Positions 35,124 to 45,626 are shown, counted from the stretch's first letter. The stretch: DNA of 64,000 nucleotides from Vibrio splendidus (GCF_003345295.1 NZ_CP031056.1:1798001-1862000), one strand, 5' to 3'. The notes: generated by a model not told the origin, from the sequence alone. Program-made: numbers and translations.

Positions 35124-36110
35124 TTAGAGAATAATCATCCCATCGCGATAAGTCAGAGCAGGAGAAACGTCTTGGCCAAGTAAGACTGGGCCATCAAGGT
35201 CGACGATTTCAGATTGAACGGCGATAGGCAGAGCTGCACGCATCGCCAAAGAAGTACCAAGCATACAACCAGACATCAGAGTAAAACCGAGCCTTTGTGC
35301 TTCTTCTGCGAGAACTAATGCCTCAGTCAAGCCACCCGTTTTATCGAGCTTGATGTTGACCATTTCATACTTACCCAACAGCGATGAGAGCTGTGAAGTG
35401 GTATGACAGCTTTCATCAGCACACAGTGGGATCGGGTGCTTGATGTGTGCCAATGATGCATCATGCTGTTGTGGCAGAGGCTGTTCGATCATAGCAATAT
35501 CAAATTCAGTCAGTTGGTTAAACAATTCTTCGAGATTCAACCCTGTCCACGCTTCATTGGCATCCAATACAATCGTTACACCTTCCGCAACTTCTCGAAC
35601 TGCGCGAACACGCTCTACCACTTGCTCTCCATCAAGCTTCACTTTCAGGAGTTTTGCCCCATTTTCGACATAGTCTCGAGCCTGAGTCGCCATCGCTTCT
35701 GGAGTGCCAATCGAGACGGTCATTGCTGTCACGATTTGATTCGGTAACTCAAACAGGCTATTTGGGAAGACCTGGTCATGTTGTTTGGCTTCAAGCTCCC
35801 AAAGCGCACAATCGACCGCATTTCGCGCTGCCCCTCCGGTCAATAAAGACTGAAGATGATCTCTTAGCTCTGCGGGATCGGTAATGCCTCGCTCAAACAT
35901 CGCTTCAAGCGCACTAGACGCTTGTTGGATTTGTGCTAACACAGACTCCGACGACTCACCATATCGTGGGTAGGGGGTACATTCCCCTTGAGCTTGTTTG
36001 CCGTCGTGTTCGATGTGAGCACGAACAACATGACACTCCGTTCGGCTGCCGCGAGAGATGCGAAACGGCGTTTGCATCGCGATAGTAATGGGTTCTGCTG
36101 TAATCTTCAT
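35124..36110 (-). CDS. Dipeptide epimerase (L-Ala-D/L-Glu type), enolase superfamily
   Basis: A 328-residue enolase-superfamily enzyme. KVKLDGE gives the first catalytic Lys (KxK) near residue 157. Metal ligands are in LDANEAW, MIEQPLP and CADES, and the second catalytic Lys is in NIKLDKTGG near residue 258. This set is that of L-Ala-D/L-Glu epimerases, which convert murein-derived L-Ala-D-Glu to L-Ala-L-Glu; related enzymes act on other dipeptides. It is 57 bases downstream of a DUF1611 gene, a common pairing. A LysR gene lies upstream. Confidence 0.88.
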   Translation of the reverse strand: MKITAEPITIAMQTPFRISRGSRTECHVVRAHIEHDGKQAQGECTPYPRYGESSESVLAQIQQASSALEAMFERGITDPAELRDHLQSLLTGGAARNAVDCALWELEAKQHDQVFPNSLFELPNQIVTAMTVSIGTPEAMATQARDYVENGAKLLKVKLDGEQVVERVRAVREVAEGVTIVLDANEAWTGLNLEELFNQLTEFDIAMIEQPLPQQHDASLAHIKHPIPLCADESCHTTSQLSSLLGKYEMVNIKLDKTGGLTEALVLAEEAQRLGFTLMSGCMLGTSLAMRAALPIAVQSEIVDLDGPVLLGQDVSPALTYRDGMIIL

Positions 36111-36167
36111 AATTTCACTCGGTTGATGTTCGCTTTAACAAATGGAAACGTAGAAATGATGAAGTCG

Positions 36168-37175
36168 CTAAAGTGAATGTCGCAAATGATCAGTAATGTG
36201 TTGTACACCAAAACGAACCGGATCCGTCACTGGTACTTGATAAAGTGTGGTCCATTCTTGGCATAATGTCTCAGCGTCTTCAATGCTAATTGCCGACGTG
36301 TTCAAGCAGATGCCAACCAATTTCACATCTGGATTCGTCAGTCGTGCCGCTTGTAAGTTGGCTTCAATCGTCTGTTCTATGCTTGGCAATTGAGCATAAG
36401 GAAGGTTACGAATATGTGGTCGCCCGACTTCATGGCACAACACCAAAGCATCGGCTTGCGCGCCATGTAAAAGCCCCAAACTTACACCAGCAAAAGACGG
36501 ATTGAACAATGAACCTTGCCCTTCAATGATGTCCCAATCATGGTCGGTAAATTCTGGGCTAATCGCCTCAACCGCGCCAGAGATAAAATCTGCGACGACG
36601 GCATCAATCGAAATACCGCAGCCTTCAATCAAAATACCTGTCTGTCCTGTCGCTTTAAACTGAGCGGATGTTCCCGCTTCTTTAAACGACTTTTCAATGG
36701 CTAATGCCGAGAACATTTTACCGACTGAACAATCCGTTCCGACCGTAAGAAGGCGCTTACCCTGACGAGGCTTACCGTTACCAACATTAAGATAACCATC
36801 AAAATGGCGTACATCATGAAGCTTAGTCAATCCTCGCTGTTGCATGTCAGCAAGCGGTGAGAATTCACTCAAGCGCTGGTGCATGCCCGATGCAATCTCA
36901 AATCCCATTTCTGCAGCGGCCATTATGGTTGACTGCCAAGAATCAGGAATGACGCCCCCCGGATTTGCGGTGCCAATCACTAGCGTTTTCGCCCCCTGTG
37001 CTTGTGCCTCTTGCAAGGTCATGTCCGTTAAGCCAAGAGAAACCGTATCGTCTGTTAAACACAGTTGGCCTAGGCAGATTTCTGGTCGCCATTGGTGAAT
37101 ACCTCGGGCTGTTTTTGCTGCAAGTGGGTCGGTAACATCCCCAAGAAAAAGAAGGTAAGGTTGAGCGATAGACAT
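36168..37175 (-). CDS. DUF1611 family P-loop protein
   Basis: A 335-residue protein with a P-loop variant GTDCSVGKM near residue 149. The first half, with GTANPGGVIPDSW and HQRLSEFSPL, and the block IEGQGSLFNPSF match the DUF1611 family. Members are often encoded beside dipeptide epimerases and have been suspected of ATP-dependent ligation or amidation, but the activity is not settled. It lies in the same direction between the LysR and epimerase genes. A role in murein-peptide or dipeptide recycling is inferred. Confidence 0.8.
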   Translation of the reverse strand: MSIAQPYLLFLGDVTDPLAAKTARGIHQWRPEICLGQLCLTDDTVSLGLTDMTLQEAQAQGAKTLVIGTANPGGVIPDSWQSTIMAAAEMGFEIASGMHQRLSEFSPLADMQQRGLTKLHDVRHFDGYLNVGNGKPRQGKRLLTVGTDCSVGKMFSALAIEKSFKEAGTSAQFKATGQTGILIEGCGISIDAVVADFISGAVEAISPEFTDHDWDIIEGQGSLFNPSFAGVSLGLLHGAQADALVLCHEVGRPHIRNLPYAQLPSIEQTIEANLQAARLTNPDVKLVGICLNTSAISIEDAETLCQEWTTLYQVPVTDPVRFGVQHITDHLRHSL

Positions 37176-37266
37176 GAGCGTTCCTAATTAATAAGTCCTT
37201 GTATGGATTTACTTTAATTAAGAATTTGAAGGCTGCCGAATACCTATTTATCGCACGCCTATAACC

Positions 37267-38178
37267 TTAAGTTATAGGGTGAGTATGGCTCTTCAATGAA
37301 GCGATAAATTGCTTAACGGAGATCGACTGAGGAGTGTGCTCTGCGCAAAGCATCGATACCGAAAATTGGATGTCTGATTGAAGTGGCAACACACAGACCG
37401 CATCGTCATTTTGATATTGATCTGCCGTCCACGGGTCAACAATCGCAAACCCCGCTTGGTGCTTGACCAGTTCTGCTGCCGCGCTGTATCCACGCACAGA
37501 TATCGGATGGTGATAATGCACATCTAACGCCACAAGGCTTTGATTTAGCAGTAAACCTAATGGATCGCGGGGATCGAGCCCGATGATTGGCAACGGATAG
37601 TTGATCAAATCATCAAGGGTTATTTCCGCGGGTAAATGATCAACCGTATTGGCTGGCACCAAAACCTTGAGCGATTCGGTTAATAGCGTTTCACTTAATA
37701 TGGCAGGCGGTGTTTCGTCCCCAAACGCGATGGCAATATCGAGCTCATGCTTCAATAACCCAGCACACAGTTCATCACGGTTGGCGGTCAGTAACTCAAA
37801 AGAGATCTCTTGTTCGCGAGACATTTGGGCTATTACCGGAGTCAGCAATTTAGTCGCCAGAATCGGTGGTGAACCAATACGCAGGTGCTGATGGCCTTGC
37901 TTGACTTTGTTGGTCAAAGAACGAAATTGACCCAGTTGTTGGTAGACCTTCTCCGCTTCCGGTAACAAAGTTTTCGCTTCAACCGTTGGTACTAAACGCC
38001 CTTTAACTCTTTCAAATAAACCAAACCCGAGTTGTTGCTCTGTGTGCGCTAGAATACGCGTCACGTTAGGTTGTGACACATGCAGATTACGTGCGGCTCC
38101 AGATACGGTGCCGGTCTGCATAATGGCGTAGAAGACTTCCAACTGTCTTAGGTTCACATTGATGTCCTTGTGGTTCAC
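37267..38178 (-). CDS. LysR-family transcriptional regulator
   Basis: A 303-residue LysR protein. Residues 8-65 hold the helix-turn-helix (VSGAARNLHVSQPNVTRILA) and the effector domain follows. It is 91 bases upstream of the DUF1611 gene and on the same strand, so it may be co-transcribed with, or directly control, the dipeptide pair. Its N-terminal block resembles OccR/NocR-type regulators that respond to amino-acid derivatives, which fits a dipeptide signal, but this is only suggestive. Confidence 0.9.
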   Translation of the reverse strand: MNHKDINVNLRQLEVFYAIMQTGTVSGAARNLHVSQPNVTRILAHTEQQLGFGLFERVKGRLVPTVEAKTLLPEAEKVYQQLGQFRSLTNKVKQGHQHLRIGSPPILATKLLTPVIAQMSREQEISFELLTANRDELCAGLLKHELDIAIAFGDETPPAILSETLLTESLKVLVPANTVDHLPAEITLDDLINYPLPIIGLDPRDPLGLLLNQSLVALDVHYHHPISVRGYSAAAELVKHQAGFAIVDPWTADQYQNDDAVCVLPLQSDIQFSVSMLCAEHTPQSISVKQFIASLKSHTHPIT

Positions 38179-38234
38179 GAAACAAGTTTAGGCTTGGTTT
38201 TCTGGTATTGGCTAAGCTGCTTATCGGTCTAACT

Positions 38235-38258
38235 AGCTTTTTAGCTTTTTAGCTTTTT
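38235..38258. repeat. Octamer tandem repeat
   Basis: AGCTTTTT is repeated three times head to tail just past the end of the SGNH hydrolase gene. Short-period repeats of this kind can change length by slippage. Confidence 0.75.
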
Positions 38259-38266
38259 ACGTGAGT

Positions 38267-39103
38267 CTATTTTAGTAGCTCAGTTATCGCAGGTTGAAGT
38301 ACCTCAGCCCAAACTTGATAAGCTTTAGCATTCAAATGCAGGTCATCACACGAGTATTCATTCGACAGAAGCTGATTAGGCGACAAAACTGAATTCACAT
38401 CTAAGAACGCAATGCCTTGCTGAGAACAGTACTCGCTTACCTTTCTATTGAGCAGTTCAACCGACGGATTCAAACCTTGCAGTTTGGATCCAACATAAAG
38501 CGTTGATTGCACCAAGATTCGAATATCGTTTTCTTGCCACACCTTAAGCATATCAATGTAGTTCTGGTAGATATGGTCGACATCATAACCCTGAGCTAAA
38601 TCGTTTATCCCTGCCATAAAGCACACCAGTTTTGGCTTCACATTCAAGGTGGTATCAATACGGCGCAACATGCCCGTTGTGGTATCGCCTGCTAGGCCAC
38701 GATTGACCATTGAGACATCGCGGAAAATATCCGCCCACGGAGCCCATTCAGTGATCGAGTCACCAAACATCACTAAGTCTGCATTTGGAGAAAAATGACG
38801 GTGATTGTCTGATGTCATGATGTAACGGCTCATGCTGTGGCCTCGTTGTTGAATCTCAGACTGAAGAGCGACCGCTTTGAGGATCTCGCTATCCGGCGTA
38901 GTGCTATCAAATTGAGCCAACAACCCTTCAATGTGAGGCTTAAAAGGGCTAAGACGAGTACTCAGTTGATGGTGTTCTTTAAGGGAAGATAGCTTTTCTA
39001 GTAATGCATACAAAGAGCGGTTTTGACCAACTTCTTGGAATAACTGATACAGATCGAGGACAGGATTTTGTTGTAGCGCGGCAAGTAATTGCATGTCTTC
39101 CAT
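38267..39103 (-). CDS. SGNH/GDSL-family hydrolase
   Basis: A 278-residue protein with an N-terminal helical part of about 90 residues and a C-terminal SGNH domain. Block I is MFGDSITEW (Ser nucleophile) near residue 113. Block II is the Gly in RGLAGDTT, block III the Asn in AGINDLAQG, and block V D-x-x-H in DDLHLNAKAYQVW. No signal peptide is seen, so it may be cytoplasmic. Family members hydrolyse acyl or acetyl esters. It lies upstream of the LysR gene but is separated by repeats. Confidence 0.87.
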   Translation of the reverse strand: MEDMQLLAALQQNPVLDLYQLFQEVGQNRSLYALLEKLSSLKEHHQLSTRLSPFKPHIEGLLAQFDSTTPDSEILKAVALQSEIQQRGHSMSRYIMTSDNHRHFSPNADLVMFGDSITEWAPWADIFRDVSMVNRGLAGDTTTGMLRRIDTTLNVKPKLVCFMAGINDLAQGYDVDHIYQNYIDMLKVWQENDIRILVQSTLYVGSKLQGLNPSVELLNRKVSEYCSQQGIAFLDVNSVLSPNQLLSNEYSCDDLHLNAKAYQVWAEVLQPAITELLK

Positions 39104-39422
39104 AGTGTTATCTAACCCTTCAATTATCTAGTGATGAACCAAAGATAATATCCGATTGCTTACGGGATAGATAACACTAGAAGCGGAGAGTTACTTAATC
39201 TGAACAAAACACATACGTACTGAATAAAATTTATGGCCGTACAAATCTCAACTGGGACTCAAAAACCAGCACTTCATCATAATATGCATAAGAAATTAGC
39301 TACATATTGTGACCCCAGTCTCTCAGCCTACCGTCTACTCCTATTGCCACTATTTAACGGAGGATTTATAGAATATCAGGATGGTGAATAATAAGTTAAA
39401 TCATAATAATAAGGACCTTAAC
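39104..39422. other. Promoter region of the amylase lipoprotein gene
   Basis: About 320 bases between divergent genes. I see no MalT box or other recognised operator. AAGGA for the amylase gene lies at its right edge. Confidence 0.4.
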
Positions 39423-41441
39423 GTGAAACTTTCTCTATCCAATACCGCGTTGGCCGTTACCGCCATCCTACTTGCAGGTTGCCAATCTGCACCTGAATCA
39501 GTTCAAGAACCAACGACATACCAATGCCAAACGAATACGAATGCCGACGTGAATGACTTGAGGATCTATCAAGTGATGGTCGAAAGCTTTGTCAGTGGCG
39601 ATGACTCAATTGGTCATGGGACAGGCTACGGAACCAGTCACCATAACGGAGATATCCAAGGTATTATCGACTCACTTGATTACATTGAATCTCTTGGCAT
39701 GAACGGGATTTGGCTAACCCCAATCTTTAATTCAGAGCCTATCGAAAACCAAGACCATTGGGCTGATAGATTGGATGCAACCGGTTATTTTACCACGGAT
39801 TATTTCAATATCGACCCTAGATTCGGAACGATGGAAGAAGCTAAAACCTTAGTTGAAGAAGCGCATGCTCGAGGGCTTTATGTCTTCTTTGATGGCGTAT
39901 TTGGCCACCACAAAAAAAACGTAGTGCCGTCACCTACAGGTAAGGTGCCCCAAGGAGAAGATAATCCAGTCTCATACCCTGAGAGCCTAGCCTTCTATCA
40001 AGAAGTTGCCGAGTATTGGATCAAAGAACTCAAAATCGATGGTTGGCGCTTAGATCAGGCTTATCAAGTGCCAAAAGAAGCTTGGAGTCAAATCAGAGAG
40101 ACGGTAGACACTGCTTCTTCTCAAGTCGAATACGTAAACAGCGAAGGTAAAACCGTGAACCCTCTGGGTTATATGGTCGCGGAAATTTGGGCCGGTGAGA
40201 ACCGTATTATAGAAACAGGTTACGGTTCAAATGAAGCACCGGCCTTATGTTCTGCGTTTGATTTCCCGATGCGCTACCGCCTAACAGAAACCTTTGCCGT
40301 AAACGAAGCAGGCGTGGGGAACAAAGGTGGAGAATGGCTTGCAGAAGGCATGTCTTTACATTCGTTATACCCAGACCACGCAAAGCCCAACTTGATGATT
40401 GGTAACCATGACCTTGTTCGCTTTGGTGACTTATTACAGCGCGGTGATATCGCTTCTCCACAAGACAAAGAGTATTGGCAGCGTTATAAAGCGGCATTTT
40501 CATTCCAAGCAGCTTATACAGGCCCAATAACCACCTACTATGGGGACGAAATTGGCGATCAACTAGAAGGTTTTTCAGATAAAGTTTGGACTGATGACTG
40601 TGCCATTAATGGCTTGTGCGATGACCATGTAGCACGTACTAGCGGTAAAGTAGAAGGTGTCACAACTCAACTCAATACCAACGAAAAAGACTTAAAGCAG
40701 TACGTTACAAACTTAATGAAATTAAGGGAAACGCACCCCGCTCTATCACAGGGTAAACGTACAAACCTAATCGCCAACGATATCGCATATGTCGATCACA
40801 AAGCCTATGAAGGCGATGCAGTTATCTACGCAGTGAACGTTACCAACAAAGAGCAGACCATAAAACTAACCAAAGAAAAAGCAGGCTCCAAAGCTGATCT
40901 GACGGATATTGAATCTGAGCAATCTATATCAGCAATTGATGGTCATTACTCTATAGTTCTAAACCCTTTTGAAGCTCGTTTCTTGTCGATAACACAACCA
41001 AATAAAAAAGGCCCTATAGCGGCCATAATGGCGACAGGGAATGAAGTTGGACAAGGTTTCATGGCTAAATGTAATAATCCAACGATTAACGCTGAAGGGC
41101 CAATTTCAAGCCCACTTTATGTGGTTGGCAACTTTGCTGATTCAGGTTGGAAACACGTAGCTAAACGAGAGTTTGCGTATAAAGGTGGAAACACTTACCA
41201 AGTCGTTACCACTGAAAAGCCTGGTAGCTATCGCATGCAATACGCGTCTAAAGCTTGGTCACCACAATTTACAGCGGATGGGCTCAACCTAAAACTGGGA
41301 CAACTAAACTCATTAACTAAAGGTGGTTACGGGCAAGATACTGCTATTACCATCCGTAATCCAGGACAGTATGTATGGAGCTTACAGTTCGATGAGACGG
41401 GACAACCATTAAAAATTATGGCTTCCAAATGTGCTGAATAG
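39423..41441 (+). CDS. GH13 alpha-amylase-like lipoprotein
   Basis: A protein of about 672 residues. The chosen GTG at 39423 has AAGGA seven bases upstream; an ATG 14 codons earlier has no well-placed site. The signal ends in lipobox LLAGC, so it is a surface or periplasmic lipoprotein. GH13 motifs occur in order: region I FDGVFGHH, region II GWRLDQAYQ (nucleophile Asp), region III VAEIW (acid/base Glu) and region IV IGNHDL (stabilising Asp). A final domain of about 110 residues (LYVVGNFADSGWKH) resembles a starch-binding or E-set module. It probably cleaves starch or maltodextrins. Region I lacks the usual Asn before His. Confidence 0.87.
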   Translation: MKLSLSNTALAVTAILLAGCQSAPESVQEPTTYQCQTNTNADVNDLRIYQVMVESFVSGDDSIGHGTGYGTSHHNGDIQGIIDSLDYIESLGMNGIWLTPIFNSEPIENQDHWADRLDATGYFTTDYFNIDPRFGTMEEAKTLVEEAHARGLYVFFDGVFGHHKKNVVPSPTGKVPQGEDNPVSYPESLAFYQEVAEYWIKELKIDGWRLDQAYQVPKEAWSQIRETVDTASSQVEYVNSEGKTVNPLGYMVAEIWAGENRIIETGYGSNEAPALCSAFDFPMRYRLTETFAVNEAGVGNKGGEWLAEGMSLHSLYPDHAKPNLMIGNHDLVRFGDLLQRGDIASPQDKEYWQRYKAAFSFQAAYTGPITTYYGDEIGDQLEGFSDKVWTDDCAINGLCDDHVARTSGKVEGVTTQLNTNEKDLKQYVTNLMKLRETHPALSQGKRTNLIANDIAYVDHKAYEGDAVIYAVNVTNKEQTIKLTKEKAGSKADLTDIESEQSISAIDGHYSIVLNPFEARFLSITQPNKKGPIAAIMATGNEVGQGFMAKCNNPTINAEGPISSPLYVVGNFADSGWKHVAKREFAYKGGNTYQVVTTEKPGSYRMQYASKAWSPQFTADGLNLKLGQLNSLTKGGYGQDTAITIRNPGQYVWSLQFDETGQPLKIMASKCAE

Positions 41442-41478
41442 CCAAACCTAAGACCTAAGATCCAAGTTCAACCAAGTA

Positions 41479-41511
41479 AAAACCCCTTATTCCTACGAAT
41501 AAGGGGTTTTC
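41479..41511 (+). terminator. Intrinsic terminator
   Basis: AAACCCCTTATTC and GAATAAGGGGTTT form a 13-bp stem. It is symmetrical enough to serve the convergent methylase gene too. Confidence 0.88.
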
Positions 41512-41559
41512 ATTAATCGGCATTAGATATTAAGAGAGCACATACGATTAGAACGATAT

Positions 41560-42072
41560 CTAGCCCTGTTTCACTTGCAAGTGATTGCGATTATCACGGC
41601 TCTTTTTAATAAGCTCGTTGCTCTCATCCATTTCATCTGACTTTGCAAGGCGGTCATAAAGCAGCACATTCACTGTCGCAGCCAAGTTCATGCAGCCAAC
41701 CGTAGGTACATACACAACGTGATCAGCTCTATCCGCAACATCTTGAGAAATTGAGCCATCTTCAGGGCCAAAGATATAGATAGCGTTTTCAGGGTGTTTA
41801 AAACGAGGCAGTGGTGTCGCACCTTCTGCTAGTTCTACACACACAATCTGAGTTTCCGCATCAAGATTATCTAAAAATGACTCAGCGGCAGTAAGCGGGA
41901 TCGTGCGCGCTGCGCTCTTCGTATCAGTGTGGAATTTAGCGGCTTTTTCGTAGCGTTGCCCTGTGTATTTAACTTCGTCGACTTGGTAACAACCAGCCGC
42001 ACGCATAACAGCGCCAACATTCGTCGGGCTCTTTGGGTTAGTTAAACCAATAATCACATGGCTTTTGTTCAT
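41560..42072 (-). CDS. SPOUT (TrmH/TrmJ-like) RNA methyltransferase
   Basis: A 170-residue SpoU-class methyltransferase. Motif 1 is NPKSPTNVGAVMRAA near residue 12, motif 2 IYIFGPEDGSI near residue 102, and motif 3 MNLAATVNVLLYD near residue 132. These form the trefoil-knot S-adenosylmethionine site for 2'-O-methylation of tRNA or rRNA. It lacks the long C-terminal extension of TrmJ, so the target RNA is uncertain. Confidence 0.88.
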   Translation of the reverse strand: MNKSHVIIGLTNPKSPTNVGAVMRAAGCYQVDEVKYTGQRYEKAAKFHTDTKSAARTIPLTAAESFLDNLDAETQIVCVELAEGATPLPRFKHPENAIYIFGPEDGSISQDVADRADHVVYVPTVGCMNLAATVNVLLYDRLAKSDEMDESNELIKKSRDNRNHLQVKQG

Positions 42073-42347
42073 GAATATATCTCACTTAACGAATAAACAT
42101 AGCAAGGTGCTACAAAGGGCCGCATTCTACCAAAGCAGCGTCGAATTCAAAAGCATGGATACAAACTCGCTTTTTCGCTCTTAAGCCTCTAATTGCAAGG
42201 CTTCTCACTTGAAAAACTTAACCATCATCATATTTATCAAACAAAAACACTCTAGAGTAACAATTAGACAACAAGCCCATTTACATTTTGAAACCACATT
42301 AATAATGTGTTGAAAATTGCATGAGAAAATCACACAGGAAGCGTGAC

Positions 42348-44009
42348 ATGACCCTAACCATCAAAAACCGCCTTTATATTCTCTCTTTCATTCCTTTGCT
42401 ACTAATGGCAATTGGCATGATGAGCGTGACGTATATGAAGAGCACCGAGCTAACCGCACAGCAAGTAGAATCGACGCGTAGCAATATGATGGCGATGAAA
42501 GAAAAGGAACTCAAAGCGTACCTGCAAATGGCCTACTCTTCGATCAGCCCATTTTTAGATAAAGGGGCAACGCTAGAAGAGGCTTTACCAACATTGAGAA
42601 CCCTAGAATATGGCGAATCAGGCTATATTTTTGGTTATGACTCTAAAGGTGTACGAGTTGTGGTTGGGCAAAGTAACGATGGTATTGGTAAAAACTACTA
42701 TGACCTTCAAGACAAACAAGGTAATTACCTAATCCGAGACCTGATCAAGAACTCAAAATTGGGTGAATTTACGACTTACTATTTCCCGAAACCGGGCCAA
42801 TCAGTCGCTTTACCAAAACTCAGCTACTCAGTATTTGTTCCGCAATGGGACTTAATGCTTGGTACTGGCTTCTACACCGATGACATCGACGCTGTTATTG
42901 CCGAGATGAAAGAGAGTTCAAATGTCGCGCTACAAAGTTCCCTGACTGCTATCGCAATTTTCTGCGGATTGATTGCCCTTGTTGTTGCTGTATTCGCTGT
43001 TGCTGTGAATCGTACGATCATGCAACCTCTTGAGCAGTTCGACCGTTCAATTAGTGCCTTTGCAAGTGGCGAGGCCGATTTAACCGCTCGAATGGAAAAA
43101 TTCAAAGCCCCTGAGTTCACTAAGCTCAGCGAGAACTTCAACGCCTTCGTTGCTAGCCTACAAACCATCATCCGCAGCGTGAGTGATGTTGGCCAGCAAG
43201 TTGTCGCTGAAACCAGCAGTATGTCTTCTCGCGCCGCTCAGGTTGATGAAATTGCCACTGGTCAGCGTGAAGAGACTGAACAAGTTGCAACAGCAATGAC
43301 CGAAATGACAACAACAGCACAAGAGATCTCAAGTAACGCAAGTCAGGCGGCTGACTCAGCGAAGCTTGCAGAGGGTAATGCCAAAGAAGCTCAACAAATA
43401 GTTAACGCTGCTGCCAACTCTGTTGCTGGTCTTGCTAGCGAAGTGTCCGAAGCCAACACAGTGGTATCTAGATTAGAGGGTGATGTACAAAACATTTCGT
43501 CGTCACTGACGGTCATTCAAGATATTGCCGAACAAACAAACTTATTAGCACTGAATGCAGCAATTGAAGCCGCTCGTGCAGGTGAGCAAGGGCGAGGATT
43601 TGCAGTGGTTGCGGACGAGGTTCGTAAACTGGCAAGCCGAACTCAAGAAAGCACTGGCGACATCCATAAAATGATTCAGCAGCTAAAAGCCGCCTCAGAT
43701 GCTGCCGTAAAGGCCATGGATTCGAGCCAAAATAAAAGTGCTCAAACGGTGGAAGAAGCGAATGCCGCAGCCGCAGCACTGGCGAAAATCCAAGAGTCGA
43801 TTGATACGATCATGGACATGAACTCATTGATTGCTACCGCGACAGAGCAGCAAAACATTGTTGGCCAAGAGATATCTCAACGTATTGTGGTGATATCCGA
43901 TCAAAGCTCACAATCGGCATCATTAGCGAATCAAAACCGTGCGGGTAGCCAAAACCTCAACAGCCGCGCAAATGAGCTGTACCACTTGGTTGATCGCTTC
44001 ACGGTTTAA
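42348..44009 (+). CDS. Methyl-accepting chemotaxis protein with a single Cache domain
   Basis: A protein of about 553 residues starting at 42348 (AGGA eight bases upstream; an earlier ATG at 42321 lacks one). A membrane segment at residues 8-29 and another near 196-217 enclose an sCache_2-type sensor ([36 protein letters not shown]). HAMP follows, then the cytoplasmic coiled coil with the signalling tip [20 protein letters not shown]. This sensor class commonly binds small organic acids. No CheB/CheR pentapeptide is at its end. Confidence 0.93.
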   Translation: MTLTIKNRLYILSFIPLLLMAIGMMSVTYMKSTELTAQQVESTRSNMMAMKEKELKAYLQMAYSSISPFLDKGATLEEALPTLRTLEYGESGYIFGYDSKGVRVVVGQSNDGIGKNYYDLQDKQGNYLIRDLIKNSKLGEFTTYYFPKPGQSVALPKLSYSVFVPQWDLMLGTGFYTDDIDAVIAEMKESSNVALQSSLTAIAIFCGLIALVVAVFAVAVNRTIMQPLEQFDRSISAFASGEADLTARMEKFKAPEFTKLSENFNAFVASLQTIIRSVSDVGQQVVAETSSMSSRAAQVDEIATGQREETEQVATAMTEMTTTAQEISSNASQAADSAKLAEGNAKEAQQIVNAAANSVAGLASEVSEANTVVSRLEGDVQNISSSLTVIQDIAEQTNLLALNAAIEAARAGEQGRGFAVVADEVRKLASRTQESTGDIHKMIQQLKAASDAAVKAMDSSQNKSAQTVEEANAAAAALAKIQESIDTIMDMNSLIATATEQQNIVGQEISQRIVVISDQSSQSASLANQNRAGSQNLNSRANELYHLVDRFTV

Positions 44010-44042
44010 CGTTTAACAAGTAAAGCTATAGAGCATTAATAG

Positions 44043-44081
44043 AAAGGTGCCTCAGAATTTCTATTCTGAAGCACCTTTTTA
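44043..44081 (+). terminator. Intrinsic terminator
   Basis: AAAGGTGC and GCACCTTT with an inner TCAGAA/TTCTGA stem, followed by five T. Confidence 0.85.
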
Positions 44082-44106
44082 TCTGAAGTGATTTGGTAAA
44101 ATAGAA

Positions 44107-44976
44107 CTAGTCCAATTGCTCAGACAGGAAGTCCACCAGCAAGCGAACCTTTGAAGACAGGTTACGGTTCTGCGGATACAGCGCCCAAATCCCCTCTTTA
44201 TCGTCTCGATAATCGGATAACACTTCGACCAACTCTCCCGACTCTAGATCTTCACTCACGTAATATTCTGGCAGTTGAACCAAGCCAATGCTCTGTTTAG
44301 CGGCGTCCAACAAGGCTAAGCCACTGTTACACCTAATTCGTCCATTAACACGAACCGAACGCGGACGACCATTTTCCTTGAAGCGCCAATGCTCAAAACC
44401 ACCCACTAAGCATTGGTGATGACTCAATTCAGAGAGCGTATGCGGCTCACCATAGCGTTCAATGTATTCAGGGCTTGCACATACATAAAGCTGTCGCTGC
44501 GATAACTTCTTTGCGACCAAGCTTGAATCTTCTAAGCGGCCAAGGCGAATCGCCACATCAACACCAGAATCGATGAGATCGAGCTTTTGATTGGTCAGCA
44601 TCAACTCAAGTTCTACTTGTGGGTGAAGCTTTAAAAATTGATGAAGTATTGGAGCGAGTTGGCGCTCACCATAGGTCACAGGCGCAGTAACTTTCAGTAA
44701 GCCTTTTGGTGTGGATTGCATCTGCGTGACCGCAAGCTCAGCAATTTCTAAGCCTTCAACCAGCAACTTACATTGCTGATAATAGAGTTGCCCGGCCTCT
44801 GTTAGAGAAACCTTACGCGTCGTTCGATTGAGCAGTTTCACCGCGAGTCGTTCTTCGAGATTTGCTACTCTACGACTGATCTGAGCCACCGACGTAGCGA
44901 GCTTCTGCGCCGCACCGGTAAAGCTTTCACGCTCTGCCACTGCAACAAACTCACTTACCCCTTCCCAATTGGCCAT
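44107..44976 (-). CDS. LysR-family transcriptional regulator
   Basis: A 289-residue LysR protein. The helix-turn-helix is at residues 6-65 ([20 protein letters not shown], then [15 protein letters not shown]). The effector domain follows with [15 protein letters not shown]. It is a member of the CrgA/DsdC-like subgroup. No divergent target lies immediately upstream; the next gene, for a small secreted protein, is 260 bases away and points the other way, so it could be the target. Confidence 0.9.
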   Translation of the reverse strand: MANWEGVSEFVAVAERESFTGAAQKLATSVAQISRRVANLEERLAVKLLNRTTRKVSLTEAGQLYYQQCKLLVEGLEIAELAVTQMQSTPKGLLKVTAPVTYGERQLAPILHQFLKLHPQVELELMLTNQKLDLIDSGVDVAIRLGRLEDSSLVAKKLSQRQLYVCASPEYIERYGEPHTLSELSHHQCLVGGFEHWRFKENGRPRSVRVNGRIRCNSGLALLDAAKQSIGLVQLPEYYVSEDLESGELVEVLSDYRDDKEGIWALYPQNRNLSSKVRLLVDFLSEQLD

Positions 44977-45237
44977 GTTTTTACCTTATGCTGAACGATG
45001 GTTACCCAGACAGTGTATTGAAGATAGATATCAGTGTCACCTTGCTTGATATGCGCTGTTCATAAATGGTCTTCATCTACAATCGTTCAAATCAATACAA
45101 CCAACACCTGACATTTCTCCATATTCCTTACCTAATACTAACAAAATCGGCTTTTCTCCTGACACTCATCTTACCACTTCATTGGTATGTTGGTTCTGTA
45201 CCGGAACACAGGTATTCCAACAAAGTAAGGTAATCCT

Positions 45238-45585
45238 ATGAAAAAATTAATCATACTTGCATCAACTCTTGTTCTCAGCACCACAGCGTTTGCAGCGACT
45301 AAAACAACAATTCAAGAAACAACGCTAAAGTCTGATACATTTGTTACTGAAGCGGAAGCATACGATGCAGGCACGAACCTTATGGATGAGTTAGGCACAA
45401 AAACTTCTTTTGAGCTTTCAAGAGAACTGCCACAGTTCCAACAAACAACAAAGTACGATTCGTTCAAGATTGATGACGCGAATATGGAAGTGAAGAAAAT
45501 CACGAATATGAACGGCGACATTCATTACCAAGCGAACGTAAAAGTTGACTACCGTTACACATACAAAGACGGTCGCAGCAGCTAA
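45238..45585 (+). CDS. Small secreted DUF3316-type protein
   Basis: A 115-residue protein with a signal peptide cleaved after AFA. The mature part of about 95 residues ends in IHYQANVKVDYRYTYK, which I associate with DUF3316, a family common in Vibrio whose function is unknown. GTAAGG is near the start codon. Upstream sequence contains an imperfect repeat of GTTGG and CCAAC that may be regulatory. Confidence 0.78.
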   Translation: MKKLIILASTLVLSTTAFAATKTTIQETTLKSDTFVTEAEAYDAGTNLMDELGTKTSFELSRELPQFQQTTKYDSFKIDDANMEVKKITNMNGDIHYQANVKVDYRYTYKDGRSS

Positions 45586-45626
45586 CACCGAATGATTGAT
45601 TAGGTCTAAAAACTGATCACCTAGTC

